Origin: Roridomyces roridus
Lineage: Eukaryota > Basidiomycota > Agaricomycetes > Agaricales > Mycenaceae
Direction: 5' to 3'
Assembly: GCA_029378245.1 (NCBI GenBank)
Contig: JARKIF010000030.1
Span: 620,001 to 684,000, forward strand
Length of the DNA: 64,000 nt
Below the pieces are notes generated by a model. The model saw only the letters and a list, made by a program, of their open reading frames with translations, was not told the origin of the DNA and ran no database searches. The position numbers were made by a program, and so were the translations under genes. Positions 34,677-44,800 of the stretch are shown piece after piece. Positions within the stretch are counted from its first letter, which is position 1. The number at the start of each line of letters is the position of its first letter.

Positions 34677-34744
34677 GGAGTGTGTGATTTCCCTTCCATA
34701 TTAAACTTCAGTCTCACTGGATTTTGTCTTTCATTGTCTTCCAG
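34677..34744 (+). other. Diverged 36th unit, possibly the ancestral intron
   Basis: Also exactly 68 bp, with GGA as spacer, a GTGTGTG donor, TCTCACTGG near the usual branch position and TTCCAG at the end, but otherwise A/T richer and much diverged. It could be the original 3'-UTR intron from which the array expanded. Confidence 0.4.
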
Positions 34745-34889
34745 ATTGTACGACCCTCCATCCTCTTCATGACCATTGACTTACTATTTTTCAAGCCTTA
34801 TCGCAGAATCTGGAACGATGGCCTTCTTGAAACGTGGAATCAACAGCCATCCACCACTCTTGAATTACCTCACTCAGTGTCCGGCAACA

Positions 34890-35183
34890 CTACTCCCAAA
34901 TATTGATGACATCGGTCATAGGTCCTGATAAGCGGGTGAGTGGGGATAGATTTTGCATGTACTTTGTATGCAGCAAGGACTGAACAACTTCCTGGATCTC
35001 AGACCAACAAGTCAAGTTTCTTGGAGAGATGGGAATGTGGGCAATGTGCGGCTGAATACGGGATAACACTTCGCTGAAAGCGACCTCTAAATTTGAAAGA
35101 GTCAGCGCAAAATGAGATATGAATGTACTTTGTTCAGCAAGAATGGTCTTGGTAGGACCGGACGCCAATTGAGCAGTAAGCAC
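34890..35183 (-). CDS. Hypothetical protein, about 97 codons, probably partial
   Basis: Open minus-strand frame MLTAQLASGPTKTILAEQ to DVINIWE. It contains EVLSRIQPHIAHIPISPRNL and IQEVVQSLLHTKYMQNLSPL, which read like a helical protein. An upstream exon may lie at 35330-35184 in another frame, but no splice pair was convincing. It is tail to tail with the NACHT gene. Family unknown. Confidence 0.4.
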   Translation of the reverse strand: MLTAQLASGPTKTILAEQSTFISHFALTLSNLEVAFSEVLSRIQPHIAHIPISPRNLTCWSEIQEVVQSLLHTKYMQNLSPLTRLSGPMTDVINIWE

Positions 35184-37219
35184 AGCTCTTGGAGGTTATT
35201 TCTCGACAAGCTGGCCGGTTTTGATAGATGATCACATTGAGTATCTTCTCTGATGCAGTGGGGAATGCCACACCATACATGGACTACAGAACCGCTTAAA
35301 TAGTGTCCAGGTCCCGAAGTCTCGGACAACTACGGGTGAAATAGAAATTACATTGGTCAGGTTCATGGGAAGGAATAGAGCTTCGCATAGTAGGCAAGCG
35401 AACCCATTATCGTTTTTCCGGAAAAAGACTGGTTAGTTAAGATCAATGTTGAGGTCTCGAGAGATGGCAGAACATGTAGCATGATTGATATGTTTGCTTT
35501 AGTCCACAAATATGAGGCCCTAGGTTATTCCGCCGCTCAAAACACTCTTCGTTGGCTACAAGGCATACAAGGCCAATTTCATTAGGAAATTTATGCCGCC
35601 ACACCCGTCCCGTCCCGCCTCCCCGCTGCACCAACTCGGTGCACATGTATGCCGCTGTTGTGCCCTCTCACCGTGCGCCACCCAGCCCGGCCCGGCCCAC
35701 CCCACGTCCCGTCCCGTCACCACGCCGCCGCTGCACCCACTTCCCACCTCTCCCGCCTTCCCATGCTTTGCCGGCCCCTCTGCCGAGCCCCCCTGTTGGC
35801 GCCAATCTGCTCACTCCCCAATGTCCTTCCCCATGCGTCACATACCCGCACCCACCTCGCCACTGCCCCATTACGCACGCCCGTCCCATCTCGTCGTGCA
35901 CCCGTTCCACCCCACGTCCATACCGCTGCTGTTCCTCTCCTGCCCCCATACTGGCATCCATGTCCGTTAGGCAGGCTATCCTGCTCCAGGACTGTGCCAC
36001 ATCAGACCCACCGTCCCCACCTCATCACTGCGCCCTCTGCCCGCACCCGCCCACCTAATAAGCCCGAGTAATGCTTCCAGCTGGTAGGGCGACATATAGT
36101 CGTGTCGCTGATAAGCAGTGTATTTTTACACGCAGGGAATTTACGAATTACCGTGTTTCCAGCTTACAAGCAAGTCCCGGGAACAGTGAGGCATAACATC
36201 AATGTTGAGGGTACATGTCCGCCTCGGGGCAGTGTATTAAACTCAAGGGCTTTGGGAATTAGTTGACGACTGTGTACTACTGCCCGAGAGTAACCAAGAG
36301 GAGCAAAAGGGACCGCCCGTCCCACTTATCAACGAGAAACTCGAATTCGCACTCGCCGGGAGTCGAACCCGCGGAGGTCAGGGAAATGACACACCTTGAA
36401 TATCCAACCAACGAGACTTATCGGTACATGCCGGATGCCAGAGAAGGCGTGCCGAGAATAGGCTAGACCTTACGAGAATGAGAAGTTCAACATGCCGTAA
36501 AATGCCGACTACCGGCGTCACCGGCATCAGAGCTAGAGGAATCACGATGAGTGATGGCAAGACCCGGATGGGTCGGACACTCACCTAGAGAGTCCCGGCA
36601 GGCTGGTTGAAGTACCTGCGGCAGAACATAGTCAAGCCGCGTGGTCTAGGTCAGTCTGTGGGGAGAGAGATACTCCGATGGATCGTTCTGGAATCTCCGG
36701 CCGCACGTGAAGATCGACGGCTGACTGAGGCATCAAGCACGCAATCCTGACGAACTGATCAAAACGAGAAATGAGAACAACGCTATTGGCCAGACGAGAC
36801 CTTGGCATCACAGATACCATATATATTCTTCAGTCCGTAAAATGTATAAAGGCCCTAGCAAAACACCATGTAGAGTAGTAGATTTTACCCCTCCAAACTG
36901 TGAGACCAGTGCGGACAATCAAATTGCTCAGAACCAAACCCGCGAGAGCTAAAGCTGAGCCCCGGCTAGTTAAGCTTTGAGATCGAGTGAACCGAACGCG
37001 CAAGCCTTGAACCACCCGAGCGCCCCCCTTTTGTTGTGCCGAGGCTTTGACGGACGAGACGCCTGTCCTACTACCCCGAACACACACACACGAGAAGCAT
37101 TAGATTAGTTGTGGTTAGATTTGATTAGTGGTTGAGTTGTGGTTGAGTTTCATCTCACTACATTCGATTCTACTTTGAGTGTCTATCTCACGGCTGCACC
37201 CTAGTGCACCGTTTCATCG
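35184..37219. other. Intergenic: C-rich low-complexity tract and an inverted scrap of the CACTA end
   Basis: 35600-36050 is a run of CCCAC, CCCGTCC and CACCC words that leaves all frames open with Pro/His/Arg-rich nonsense; I do not call it coding. At about 36054-36107 a segment around AATAAGCCCGAGTAATGC is the inverted copy of 40455-40398, next to the partner gene of the CACTA element. 36110-37219 shows no gene. Confidence 0.5.
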
Positions 37220-38556
37220 CCCTTCCAAGTGGAAGGGCTTCGGTTTATTTGGCATATGGCTGGAGAAAGTGCTGGAGAAAGCCGGAGAACTGCCAGAGAT
37301 CTAAGTAGTAGGACTTGTACGTGCAAGTCCCCTGTATGGCTGGCCAAAGTCTGGACAAAGAAAAAAAAATGTTACATCAGCGTACCTCCCGCCCTGATGG
37401 CGGGCCCGCCAAAACATCTACCCCAAACTGTGTGTATGATTTAGAAAAAAAGCAGTGGTGTAAATGATTGAAGTGGCATTACAATTGGTACAACTGGTCA
37501 GTACTGAATGCCCCCCCAAACGACAAGCATGGTCACTTAGTCTAGTGGTTACCTTCTCCTTCAGTCACTCCTCCATTTTTGCACTGGTCTCAAGTTCAAG
37601 TCCCACCCCATCTCCCTTTTTGCCATTTTATACAAACTCAAGCAGCCCATATCACTTCATGCACCCTATTCACATTGGATGGGTTCAGAAAAATCCCTAG
37701 TTTTAGCTGTGGACCTACATATGTGGCTGATCAGACTCCTTTGATGTTGAGTCCTAATTGGGACCACTACTCCAAGTGGCCCAAAATGGAAGTTTTGCCC
37801 AATGCACCCACTGCATGCAGCTCTGTACAGCAGGAAATGTCAGAAGGGACTCTATGGGTGTAATAATGTGTTTTGACAGCCTCAAATGCCCATAGGGAAC
37901 CAATGGCAAACTGATACGTCAGTCTTTGTTGTGCAGAGGAAGTCCCTGTTATTCCATGACTCTTTGCTATCCAGTTTTGCTGGAAAATGTTCTAACTTAC
38001 TCATTGGTTGTCCCTGACCCTCTGAAATCCTTGTACCTGAAGTCTAGGCTACAATATGTGTGAGAGACAGCAGGTTTGATTGGAGATCAATTTGTAGTTA
38101 GAGGCCCCTTCCCCTTGAGAGGATAATCTAAAAAGTGGATCTACAATTTGTTTGAGACTCCATAATCATGAATGTGTGCAGTCCTGAGGTCAGTGTGATG
38201 CATGGATGTTGACATAAGTCAGTTTGACTCTGGCAGTGATAGAGTCCTATCCCTCAGGCTAGGAGTGTCCCTGGGTTGCCAGCTTGTATTATATTACTCA
38301 CATATCCCAGAGGACCCATAATGCCATGGGAGATCACACTTTGAGTGGTGTAGACTCTTTGAACCAGGGAAATCAATTTTAGAGTGATCAGTGAATTATG
38401 GCTCAAGGGGTTGGTCAAATGGGCTGATGGAGGGCTTAAAAGAACTCTCCTAGGTCACAGCATTCAGAATATATATAGCTTTGCATGGGTTGACTCTTGG
38501 GTTGTTGAGTTATCAACATTTGCACACTTTCATCATGAACACACCACTGCTCATAA

Positions 38557-39057
38557 ATGCTACTCAGGTTGCTCTCGGGTTCAACCATTCCACATGCAAT
38601 TCTGAGTCAATCTGGGATAATGAGGACATATTCTGGACCAGATTTTGAAGGGGAATCCATTTTTCATATCCCCAGAACTGAAACTCTGGGGGATGTTGGA
38701 GTTAAACATTGCCTTGGTCTTCCAGGTAAGAGTAGCAACCTACCCCAGAGTCTTTTTATGGTGCCAATATACCTTGTGGATAAAGAGATCAAGGCCTGTG
38801 GTGTGATACTGGCCTCATACACCATCATCAGCTTGGAGATCATGGCCTCTGAAATGCCCTTAGTATCACTCTCAGGCAAGAGATATTGTATCAATGGTGT
38901 GTTTATGCACCTCCCCTACCCATCTGAATTTAAGAAGGGCAACTGGGAAACCTATCTTGACATGTTATTATGGTTTCAACAAAAATCAGCTTGTGTGGCT
39001 ATTATAGGCAGGCTCAAGCCTCCCTCTGCACCCAATAGCATCCTATACCATGCCTAA
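38557..39057 (+). CDS. Unrecognised 166-codon frame inside the 3.2 kb element
   Basis: Open frame including VYL-like hydrophobic runs (QSLFMVPIYLVDKEIKACGV; ASYTIISLEIMASEMPLV) and ending ILYHA. No domain is recognised and codon use is unlike the clear genes here. It may be the decayed coding part of the element or chance. Confidence 0.25.
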   Translation: MLLRLLSGSTIPHAILSQSGIMRTYSGPDFEGESIFHIPRTETLGDVGVKHCLGLPGKSSNLPQSLFMVPIYLVDKEIKACGVILASYTIISLEIMASEMPLVSLSGKRYCINGVFMHLPYPSEFKKGNWETYLDMLLWFQQKSACVAIIGRLKPPSAPNSILYHA

Positions 39058-39322
39058 CATATCAAGGCAGATCCTGAGGGGTTTAAATGATACAGAAACA
39101 CCCTTAGTGTACAAAGTATGAGTGAAAAACCGGAAAATTTCCTTTCTGGGACTTGGGAGTAGTGGCCAAGCTGGGATAAACACAGTGGAATGACACTGAT
39201 GCTGGGTGTATATGGGTAGTGGGCACCAACCAGAAGTAGTCCATAGGAGAATGGATGTTCAAAGACCAGTTGGGGATGAATATTGGGCGGGATACAAAAA
39301 GGATTGCAGAGAGAGGGGCTTG

Positions 39323-39735
39323 CAGTGTCCACCCTAAGCCTTAAGGCCTTAGAGGTCTTAAGCCTTAATAAGGCCTTAAGTTAAGCCTTAGCTTGGGCTG
39401 GTCCAGCAAGTTCAGGCCTTAAGCATCACGTGTCGAGCCTGATCCGGACCCGGCAGAGCTGATGATTGATCGGACCGGGCGGAGTTTGTTTGATGATGGC
39501 ACAGAGGGAAGGCTATTTGCAGTGGAGATTTACCTTGGCCATGGGGATGTCTGGGGAAAGTAAATCAAGGGTGGACAGTGCATAGTGAAGGTTTTTCCAT
39601 AGGCCTTCAGGGTACAAATGAATTTCCTTTTTTGGTCTTAAGGCCTCAGCCCCAGACCTTAGCTTAAGGCCTCAACCTTAAGTTAAGCCTTAACTTCCCG
39701 GAGGGTCGATATTTAAGGCCTTAAGGCGAACACTG
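39323..39735. mobile_element. hAT MITE rich in CTTAAGG words, copy E
   Basis: Starts CAGTGTCCACC and ends GGCGAACACTG; the 8 bp duplication GGGGCTTG flanks it (39315-39322 and 39736-39743). Both subterminal regions are arrays of AAGGCCTTAAG and TTAAGCCTTA. The CAGTGT tip and the 8 bp duplication identify the hAT superfamily. It is a different family from copies A, C and D. Confidence 0.9.
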
Positions 39736-40417
39736 GGGGCTTGATCTTGTGACCCTAAGCAAAAGACGAGAGGAGAGATAACAACTAGACTAAGAGGACA
39801 TTAATGAATTCGGTCTGGGGTCCCACTGGAGGGGCAGGTAGGCTGTTCAGTTTGCTCACCCACTACTAACTAGTCACTCTTGATGCAACCCTGCTCTAGT
39901 GCTGCATTTTGTACAGGTTGGAGACACTTTTGGGCACCAGTTTATTCCCAACTCTGATAGTTCTTGACTTGCTCTACAACTTCGTTTTTGATGATGCCAT
40001 CAATTATTGATGACCAGTGATCAACAGTACAACTTGGCCGGCAACAGTGGTAGCTCTCAATATCTTCCACAATGAGCAACTTTGATGCGATCACTGATAA
40101 TGATGGCATCTGATTAGCAGCCGAATGCTGTCTATCATTTTTTCTGATTTTTTTCTGATTTTTCCGGTGAGAAACGGTTGAGATATCACTGACTTACTGT
40201 TTAAGGCAATGGCGGGCCTGCCATCAGGGCGGGAGGTACACTGATGTGACATTTTTTTTTGTCCAGACTTTGGCCAGCCATACAGGGGACTTGCACGTAC
40301 AAGTCCTACTACTTAGATCTCTGGCAATTCTCCGGCTTTCTCCAGCACTTTCTCCAGCCATATGCCAAATAAACCGAAGCCCTTCCACTTGGAAGGGCGA
40401 CACGACTATATGTTACC

Positions 40418-41080
40418 CTACCAACTGGAAGCATTACTCGGGCTTATTAGGTGCCCGGGAGCTTCCTTGCACAAAGTCTCCTCCCACGTTCTGCTTCTTC
40501 CGCGCCGGCTGGCCTTGAGCGGAGCCTCCAGCACGTTTGCGCGCAGTCTGCGATTCCTTCTCGAGACGTACGACCTTGGCCTTCTTGACACGGCTACCCG
40601 ACTCGCTGCGCATGGCGGAATTGCTGAGGTATTCGTACTGTTCCGGGACAGTCGCTTCGCCTTTGGCGTACATCTTGGCGCGGCGGTTCTTGAGGTACTG
40701 CTGGAGCAGGTCCTTCGTAGCCCAGTGGTTCTCGAATCGCTGGAGGTACGGGATCTTCTCGGCAGCCTGCACGAATAGATCACATCGATGTGTGTAAGTC
40801 ATGTCTTTTGCACTCACCGCTTTGTAAATGATGCTGATCTTGTCTAGAGGCTGCCCCTTCCAAGTGAAGTTGAACGGCAGGTCAGCTTGCTGCGCTAACC
40901 GGCGGATAGTGTCCTTCATTGAGGTCAGTCATGTCGTCTGCGATATACCACCACAATTGACGTACCGCAATCGTATTGTAGAATTTTTCCTTCTTCGTCG
41001 TTCCAGCAAGCCTCATCTCGATCTGAACCGTGTATTTGCCGGCGGTTTTGTGGGAAGCTCCTGAGGAGGAGGATGTAGAA
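40418..41080 (-). CDS. CACTA-associated second gene, unknown function
   Basis: Minus-strand exons of about 41080-40966 (GKYTVQIEMRLAGTTKKEKF), 40913-40818 (RLAQQADLPFNFTWKGQPLD) and 40766-40418 keep phase across a GTACGT..GAAG and a GTGAGT..GCAG intron. The last exon holds IPYLQRFENHWATKDLLQQY, a motif I associate with an unnamed domain in many basidiomycete transposon-linked proteins, then a basic tail (RVKKAKVVRLEKESQTARKR). The upstream start is unsure; Ser-rich sequence continues to 41235. It is divergent from the tnp2 gene, so it probably belongs to the same element. The basic tail suggests nuclear localisation. Confidence 0.6.
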
Positions 41081-42144
41081 GGGGCAGACGGGCATGACGA
41101 GGCAGACGATGCAGACGAGGACGAGGAAGACATCGACCCTGAGGACTTCAGGCAGGCGGCAATTGATTGGGAGTGGTACGAGCGTCTCTGGGAGACGCTG
41201 GGGAGCTCACCGCTTCTCAAATCCTCACTGGACATTTCTTTTCAAGCTAGATATGTCGGTCATATGCATGGAAACTCCGCAGCCATTTGACCGACGGCGC
41301 CTTCAAGAGCATGCCTCGTGCCTTTCCCGAGCTGTTTGATGAGGAGAGTGGATTGCCTGGCCTCGATGAGCATCGCTCACGCATCACTTCGCTATCTGGA
41401 CTCAAGTCCGAGCCCTACGACTGCTGCGTCAATTCCTGCGTCTGCTTCGTCGGTCCGTACGCGGATGACGTGGACTGTCCTTTCTGCAAAGAGAAGCGTC
41501 GTCGTGCGGATGGAAAGCCCCGCAAGATTTTTAATTACATTCCGCTGCTGCCGCGCCTCCAATCCTTCTTCCAGAACAAGGAACTCATCAAGCTGTTGTC
41601 CGACCGAGGTGACTACGAGCATGTAGAGGGCACGATTGCCGACGTTTTCGATGGCAAGCTGTACCGGGGGCTGCGTGACGAGGAGATCGAGTTGGATGGT
41701 CCTCGGTCATCCCGGCAGCAGCCAAAGTACTTCGGGGATAGGAGGGACATTGCACTCGGACTTTCCACCGACGGTTTCGCGCCATTCAAACGTCGGCGTC
41801 AGACTGCGTGGCCCCTCATCATCTTCATCTACAACCTCCCACCCGAAGTGCGATTCCACATGGAGTACATACTGTCGCTCGGCGTAATCCCCGGGCCCTT
41901 GAAGCCGACAGACATGTGCTCCTTTCTCTATCCCCTCGTCATGGAGCTCCTTCGTCTGGAGCAGGGAGTCAGCACATACGATGTCGACTCTGATACCCAA
42001 TTCATGCTCCGTGCCTTCCTCATTCTCGTCTTCGGGGACATTCCTGGTGTGGCGATGGTGATGCGCATGAAGGGCCACAACGGATACTCACAGCCTCGGC
42101 TCCCGACGCAACACAGGGTTTCAGCGCGGACCCCAAACCATTAG
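41030..42144 (+). pseudogene. CACTA/EnSpm transposase (tnp2, Transposase_21), truncated
   Basis: The cut-and-paste transposase of a CACTA element. The clear part, 41287-42085, has GAFKSMPRAFPEL, the cysteine cluster CCVNSCVCF with CPFC, LPRLQSFFQN, VFDGKLYRGL, the catalytic-site line IALGLSTDGFAPFKRR, FIYNLPPEVRFH, and FGDIPGVAMVMRMKGHNGYS. After that the expected Cys-rich continuation is lost and unrelated sequence runs to a stop at 42144. Upstream, an acidic block at 41030-41245 (DFRQAAIDWEWYERLWETLG) is probably the N-terminus, but a stop and a frame change near 41250 need an intron or a mutation. Full tnp2 proteins are several times longer, so this is a fragment. Confidence 0.8.
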
Positions 42145-42226
42145 GAGTTGTCGACAACACATCCGCGCAGGAACCCCAAACACCCTAGGAGGAGGACAAC
42201 AGATGAAGATGACTCACGGCTCACGG

Positions 42227-42905
42227 TGATACGGCTGCGTATTTTGCACGCGTGAAATCTGGCTAAATAGCTGTTTTGGTGTGCACACCAATGCCTCTGT
42301 CAGGTGATATACAATAAGGGATAGGACTGAGCTCCGCGTCGCTATTCGTGTATTAATGAGACAAAGTACAAAGTCGTCAGTACTGTACTATTTCGATCAA
42401 AGGTTCAGTGACACGTGAAGACCCCTTGTGAAATGAAGGATTTTGCACCCAGTGACGGGTGACGGTCAACTCTTTCGCTTTGGCAACTCGGGAAACAGTG
42501 ATTTCACATCAATTTCAGACGGAATATTTGATCCGGATGATACCATCCGTCCATATAAGGAAATTTGATATGATGGCCGCTCGGTGAATCTCTTATCTGG
42601 TGAATTTTGGCGGTGACGCGTGACACCCTGTGAAGGATTGGTCGAAATAGTACACACTACGCTTGGCTATTCGTTCAAGTGGTCGGTTGTAGTGACTCCA
42701 ATAGGCGGTTCGCGGGGACTACTACTTGTGGAGATACCATACCCAAGGAGATATACCAAGCCCAGGTGTATTCAGAAATGAGCCAGACTAGCTACAGAGC
42801 AAAGACGAAGGTTGCGCGGACGCGCAGTACTATTATGACAAGGTTCGCGGAGTACCTCGCGGACCGGTATAAGTCTATATATATGTATACAAACAAAGTG
42901 GCTCG
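42227..42905 (+). repeat. LTR copy a, older, interrupted by a MITE
   Basis: The same LTR as at 42915 and 58218, but with more differences, and split: 42227-42384 is the first part and 42654-42905 the rest. It starts TGATACGGCTGCG. It is followed after 9 bp by LTR copy b in the same orientation. Confidence 0.75.
42385..42653. mobile_element. Small MITE inside LTR copy a
   Basis: Begins GTACTATTTCGATCAA and ends TTGGTCGAAATAGTAC, an inverted match of about 16 bp with one difference. Comparison with LTR copies b and c shows exactly which bases are added. The duplication is only about 2 bp, compatible with a Tc1/mariner-type MITE. No coding. Confidence 0.7.
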
Positions 42906-42914
42906 CGTAGGCGA

Positions 42915-43309
42915 TGATATGACTGCGTATTTCGCACGCGTGAAATCTGGCTATTTAGCTGTTTTGGTGCGCACACCAATGCCTCTGTCAGGTGATATAC
43001 AATAAGGGATAGGACTGAGCTCCGTGTCACTATTCGTGTATTAATGAGACAAGTACAAGTCGTCAGTACACTACGCTTGGCTATTCGTTCAAGTGGTCGG
43101 TTGTAGTGACTCCAATAGGCGGTTCGCGGGGACTACTACTTGTGGAGATACCATACCCAAGGAGATATACCAAGCCCAGGTGTATTCAGGAATGAGCTAG
43201 ACTAGCTACAGAGCAAAGACGAAGGTTGCGCAGACGCGCAGTACTATTATGACAAGGTTCGCGGAGTACCTCGCGGACCGGTATAAGTCTATCTATATGT
43301 ATACAAACA
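42915..43309 (+). repeat. 5' LTR (copy b)
   Basis: About 395 bp, begins TGATATGACTGCG and ends near ATGTATACAAACA. It contains AATAAGGGATAGG and ATTAATGAGAC stretches. Nearly identical to 58218-58610. Confidence 0.8.
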
Positions 43310-44580
43310 GAGTGGCTCGTGTAGGCGAGTTGGAGGAAATACTACCATTCGTTCCGGTATTAAAGAGACACCCAGAAAAGAGATGACGAGTGGGCGAGTC
43401 GAACTCGCGCAGGCACACTAGTATGATCGAGAACTGATCCGAGTACGATCATGATCATGGAAAGCGGCGGAGTCGCGGCAGACGATCAGAGCGATGATCG
43501 CGTCTGACAGAATATGCCAGGAGTAAGCCTTGAATGATGAAGATGGCGGACCGAGGTTATTTATGGACCTGGGTCGAGGGCTATAGTCATAATGAGTGCT
43601 GGCTCAGCAAGAGAGTGTAATGAAACGACGGAATCAAATTACCAGGCCAATCGGCTCGAATGCCAAGACGGCATGACCACCGATCAGACGGGCCAAGCAG
43701 CGACATAAGCAACAGGACCACGCGAAGCGGTTCGAGGGGATGTAATATAGGTGACAGGACACCTAGGGTTATAGGGAAAGTACGGAAATAGGGATGGCAG
43801 GCGCGTAATAGTAGTTATATCATCAGACCAGTAGGGAGTAGTATATAAGGCCTGTAGATCCCGCCCTTGCAGCATTGCATTGTACGCCTTCTTGCCTAGA
43901 CATTGGGTCGAAGCTTGATCTGTGGTTATAGTGCAGTCTTGTGACTTCCGCGGAGATTTGTTGTATCATTTCTCTTAGCTTAGATGCAATATCAAAGGCA
44001 CCCGAGCTCTGGTTCAACTTGGGTCAGCTATAGTAACATACTTAAGGGGTAGTGGGTTGCCCTCTGTGCTATAGTTCCTCTTCGTGTTGTATCGAAGTTG
44101 TATTGGTGTTTGGATATTGTGTGTTTCGGTCAATAAAATATAAAAACCTTTTTAACATCGTAACCTCGTGTTCGTTGTGAGCAGTCTACAAACCAGTCAA
44201 GAGATTCCTCTTAGTTCAAAGACATTGAACTTGGTGTGAAACCTCGAGAGTCAGCCTACAAGCTTCCGAGAACCAAACCGCGGAGTATCAGTCTTATCTG
44301 TATACTTCAGACGACCCCGAACTCAACCGTTAGGTGTCAGCGTGCTAGTCAAGGGATTGTGTGTGTGTTGTGTGGTTAGTGTGTTGTGGAGTTGTATCGC
44401 TTCGCGGTCTACTTCTAGGACATTACCTACTCGAGCTGTCTACTATACACTAGTGCGCGTGACGCTGCGTATCATCTGGAGCCCACCGCGAGGGGTCAAT
44501 TTTGATATTTCGCATCAACGAAGCTTAACAAAGTCGAATCTTGAGATTCCAACAAGTCTACTTGTTTAGATCCGAGAAGA
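43310..44580 (+). other. Leader between 5' LTR and gag
   Basis: TGGCTCGTGTAGGCGAG at 43313-43329 directly follows the LTR and starts with TGG, so it may be the primer binding site; the matching tRNA was not identified. A TATA-like TATATAAGG lies at 43840 and a polyadenylation-like AATAAAATATAAAAA at about 44132. This could mean that an unrelated promoter or another LTR is buried here. No gene. Confidence 0.4.
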
Positions 44581-44800
44581 AAACCAAAGCCGGTTTAACA
44601 AAGCAAATCATTTCGAGCATACCTTAGGCAAACTGTCTTTCGGAGTACCCTTTCAGAAACAGTCCGCCGCGCAGAAAAGCCTTGTACCCGAGGCATCTGC
44701 AACCCAGTCCCAGAACAAGATCACTAGGACTACCAAAAACTCTCAAGCAGCAGCCGCAGGCTCAGCTAGAGGAACCCCTTCGCAGCGAAACGCTACACCC

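Larger units (their letters stand above)
37220..40397. mobile_element. 3.2 kb element with about 193 bp near-identical terminal inverted repeats
   Basis: The ends start CCCTTCCAAGTGGAAGGG, itself nearly a palindrome, and continue inverted for about 193 bp with few differences (left 37220-37412, right 40206-40397), including AAGTAGTAGGACTTGTACG. The high identity suggests recent movement. No transposase was recognised inside; the interior has lower GC than its surroundings and one 166-codon frame. No target duplication was seen at the two ends. A hAT MITE sits inside at 39323-39735. Confidence 0.8.

Noticed and set aside
32301..34772. Series of overlapping frames of 66-111 codons with the same peptide
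   Set aside because: Pure consequence of a 68 bp tandem repeat read in three phases; the 111-codon one comes from a single 67 bp unit.
35552..36071. Pro/His-rich frames of 125-168 codons
   Set aside because: C-rich low-complexity DNA keeps several frames open at once; no protein-like pattern.
36340..36430. tRNA-like B box (GGGTTCGACTCCC on the minus strand)
   Set aside because: T arm partly fits, but no matching acceptor 5' strand or anticodon arm could be found.
43330..44340. A second, 1 kb LTR with TATA and polyadenylation signals
   Set aside because: No second copy of this stretch was found downstream of pol, so it is kept as leader with a note.
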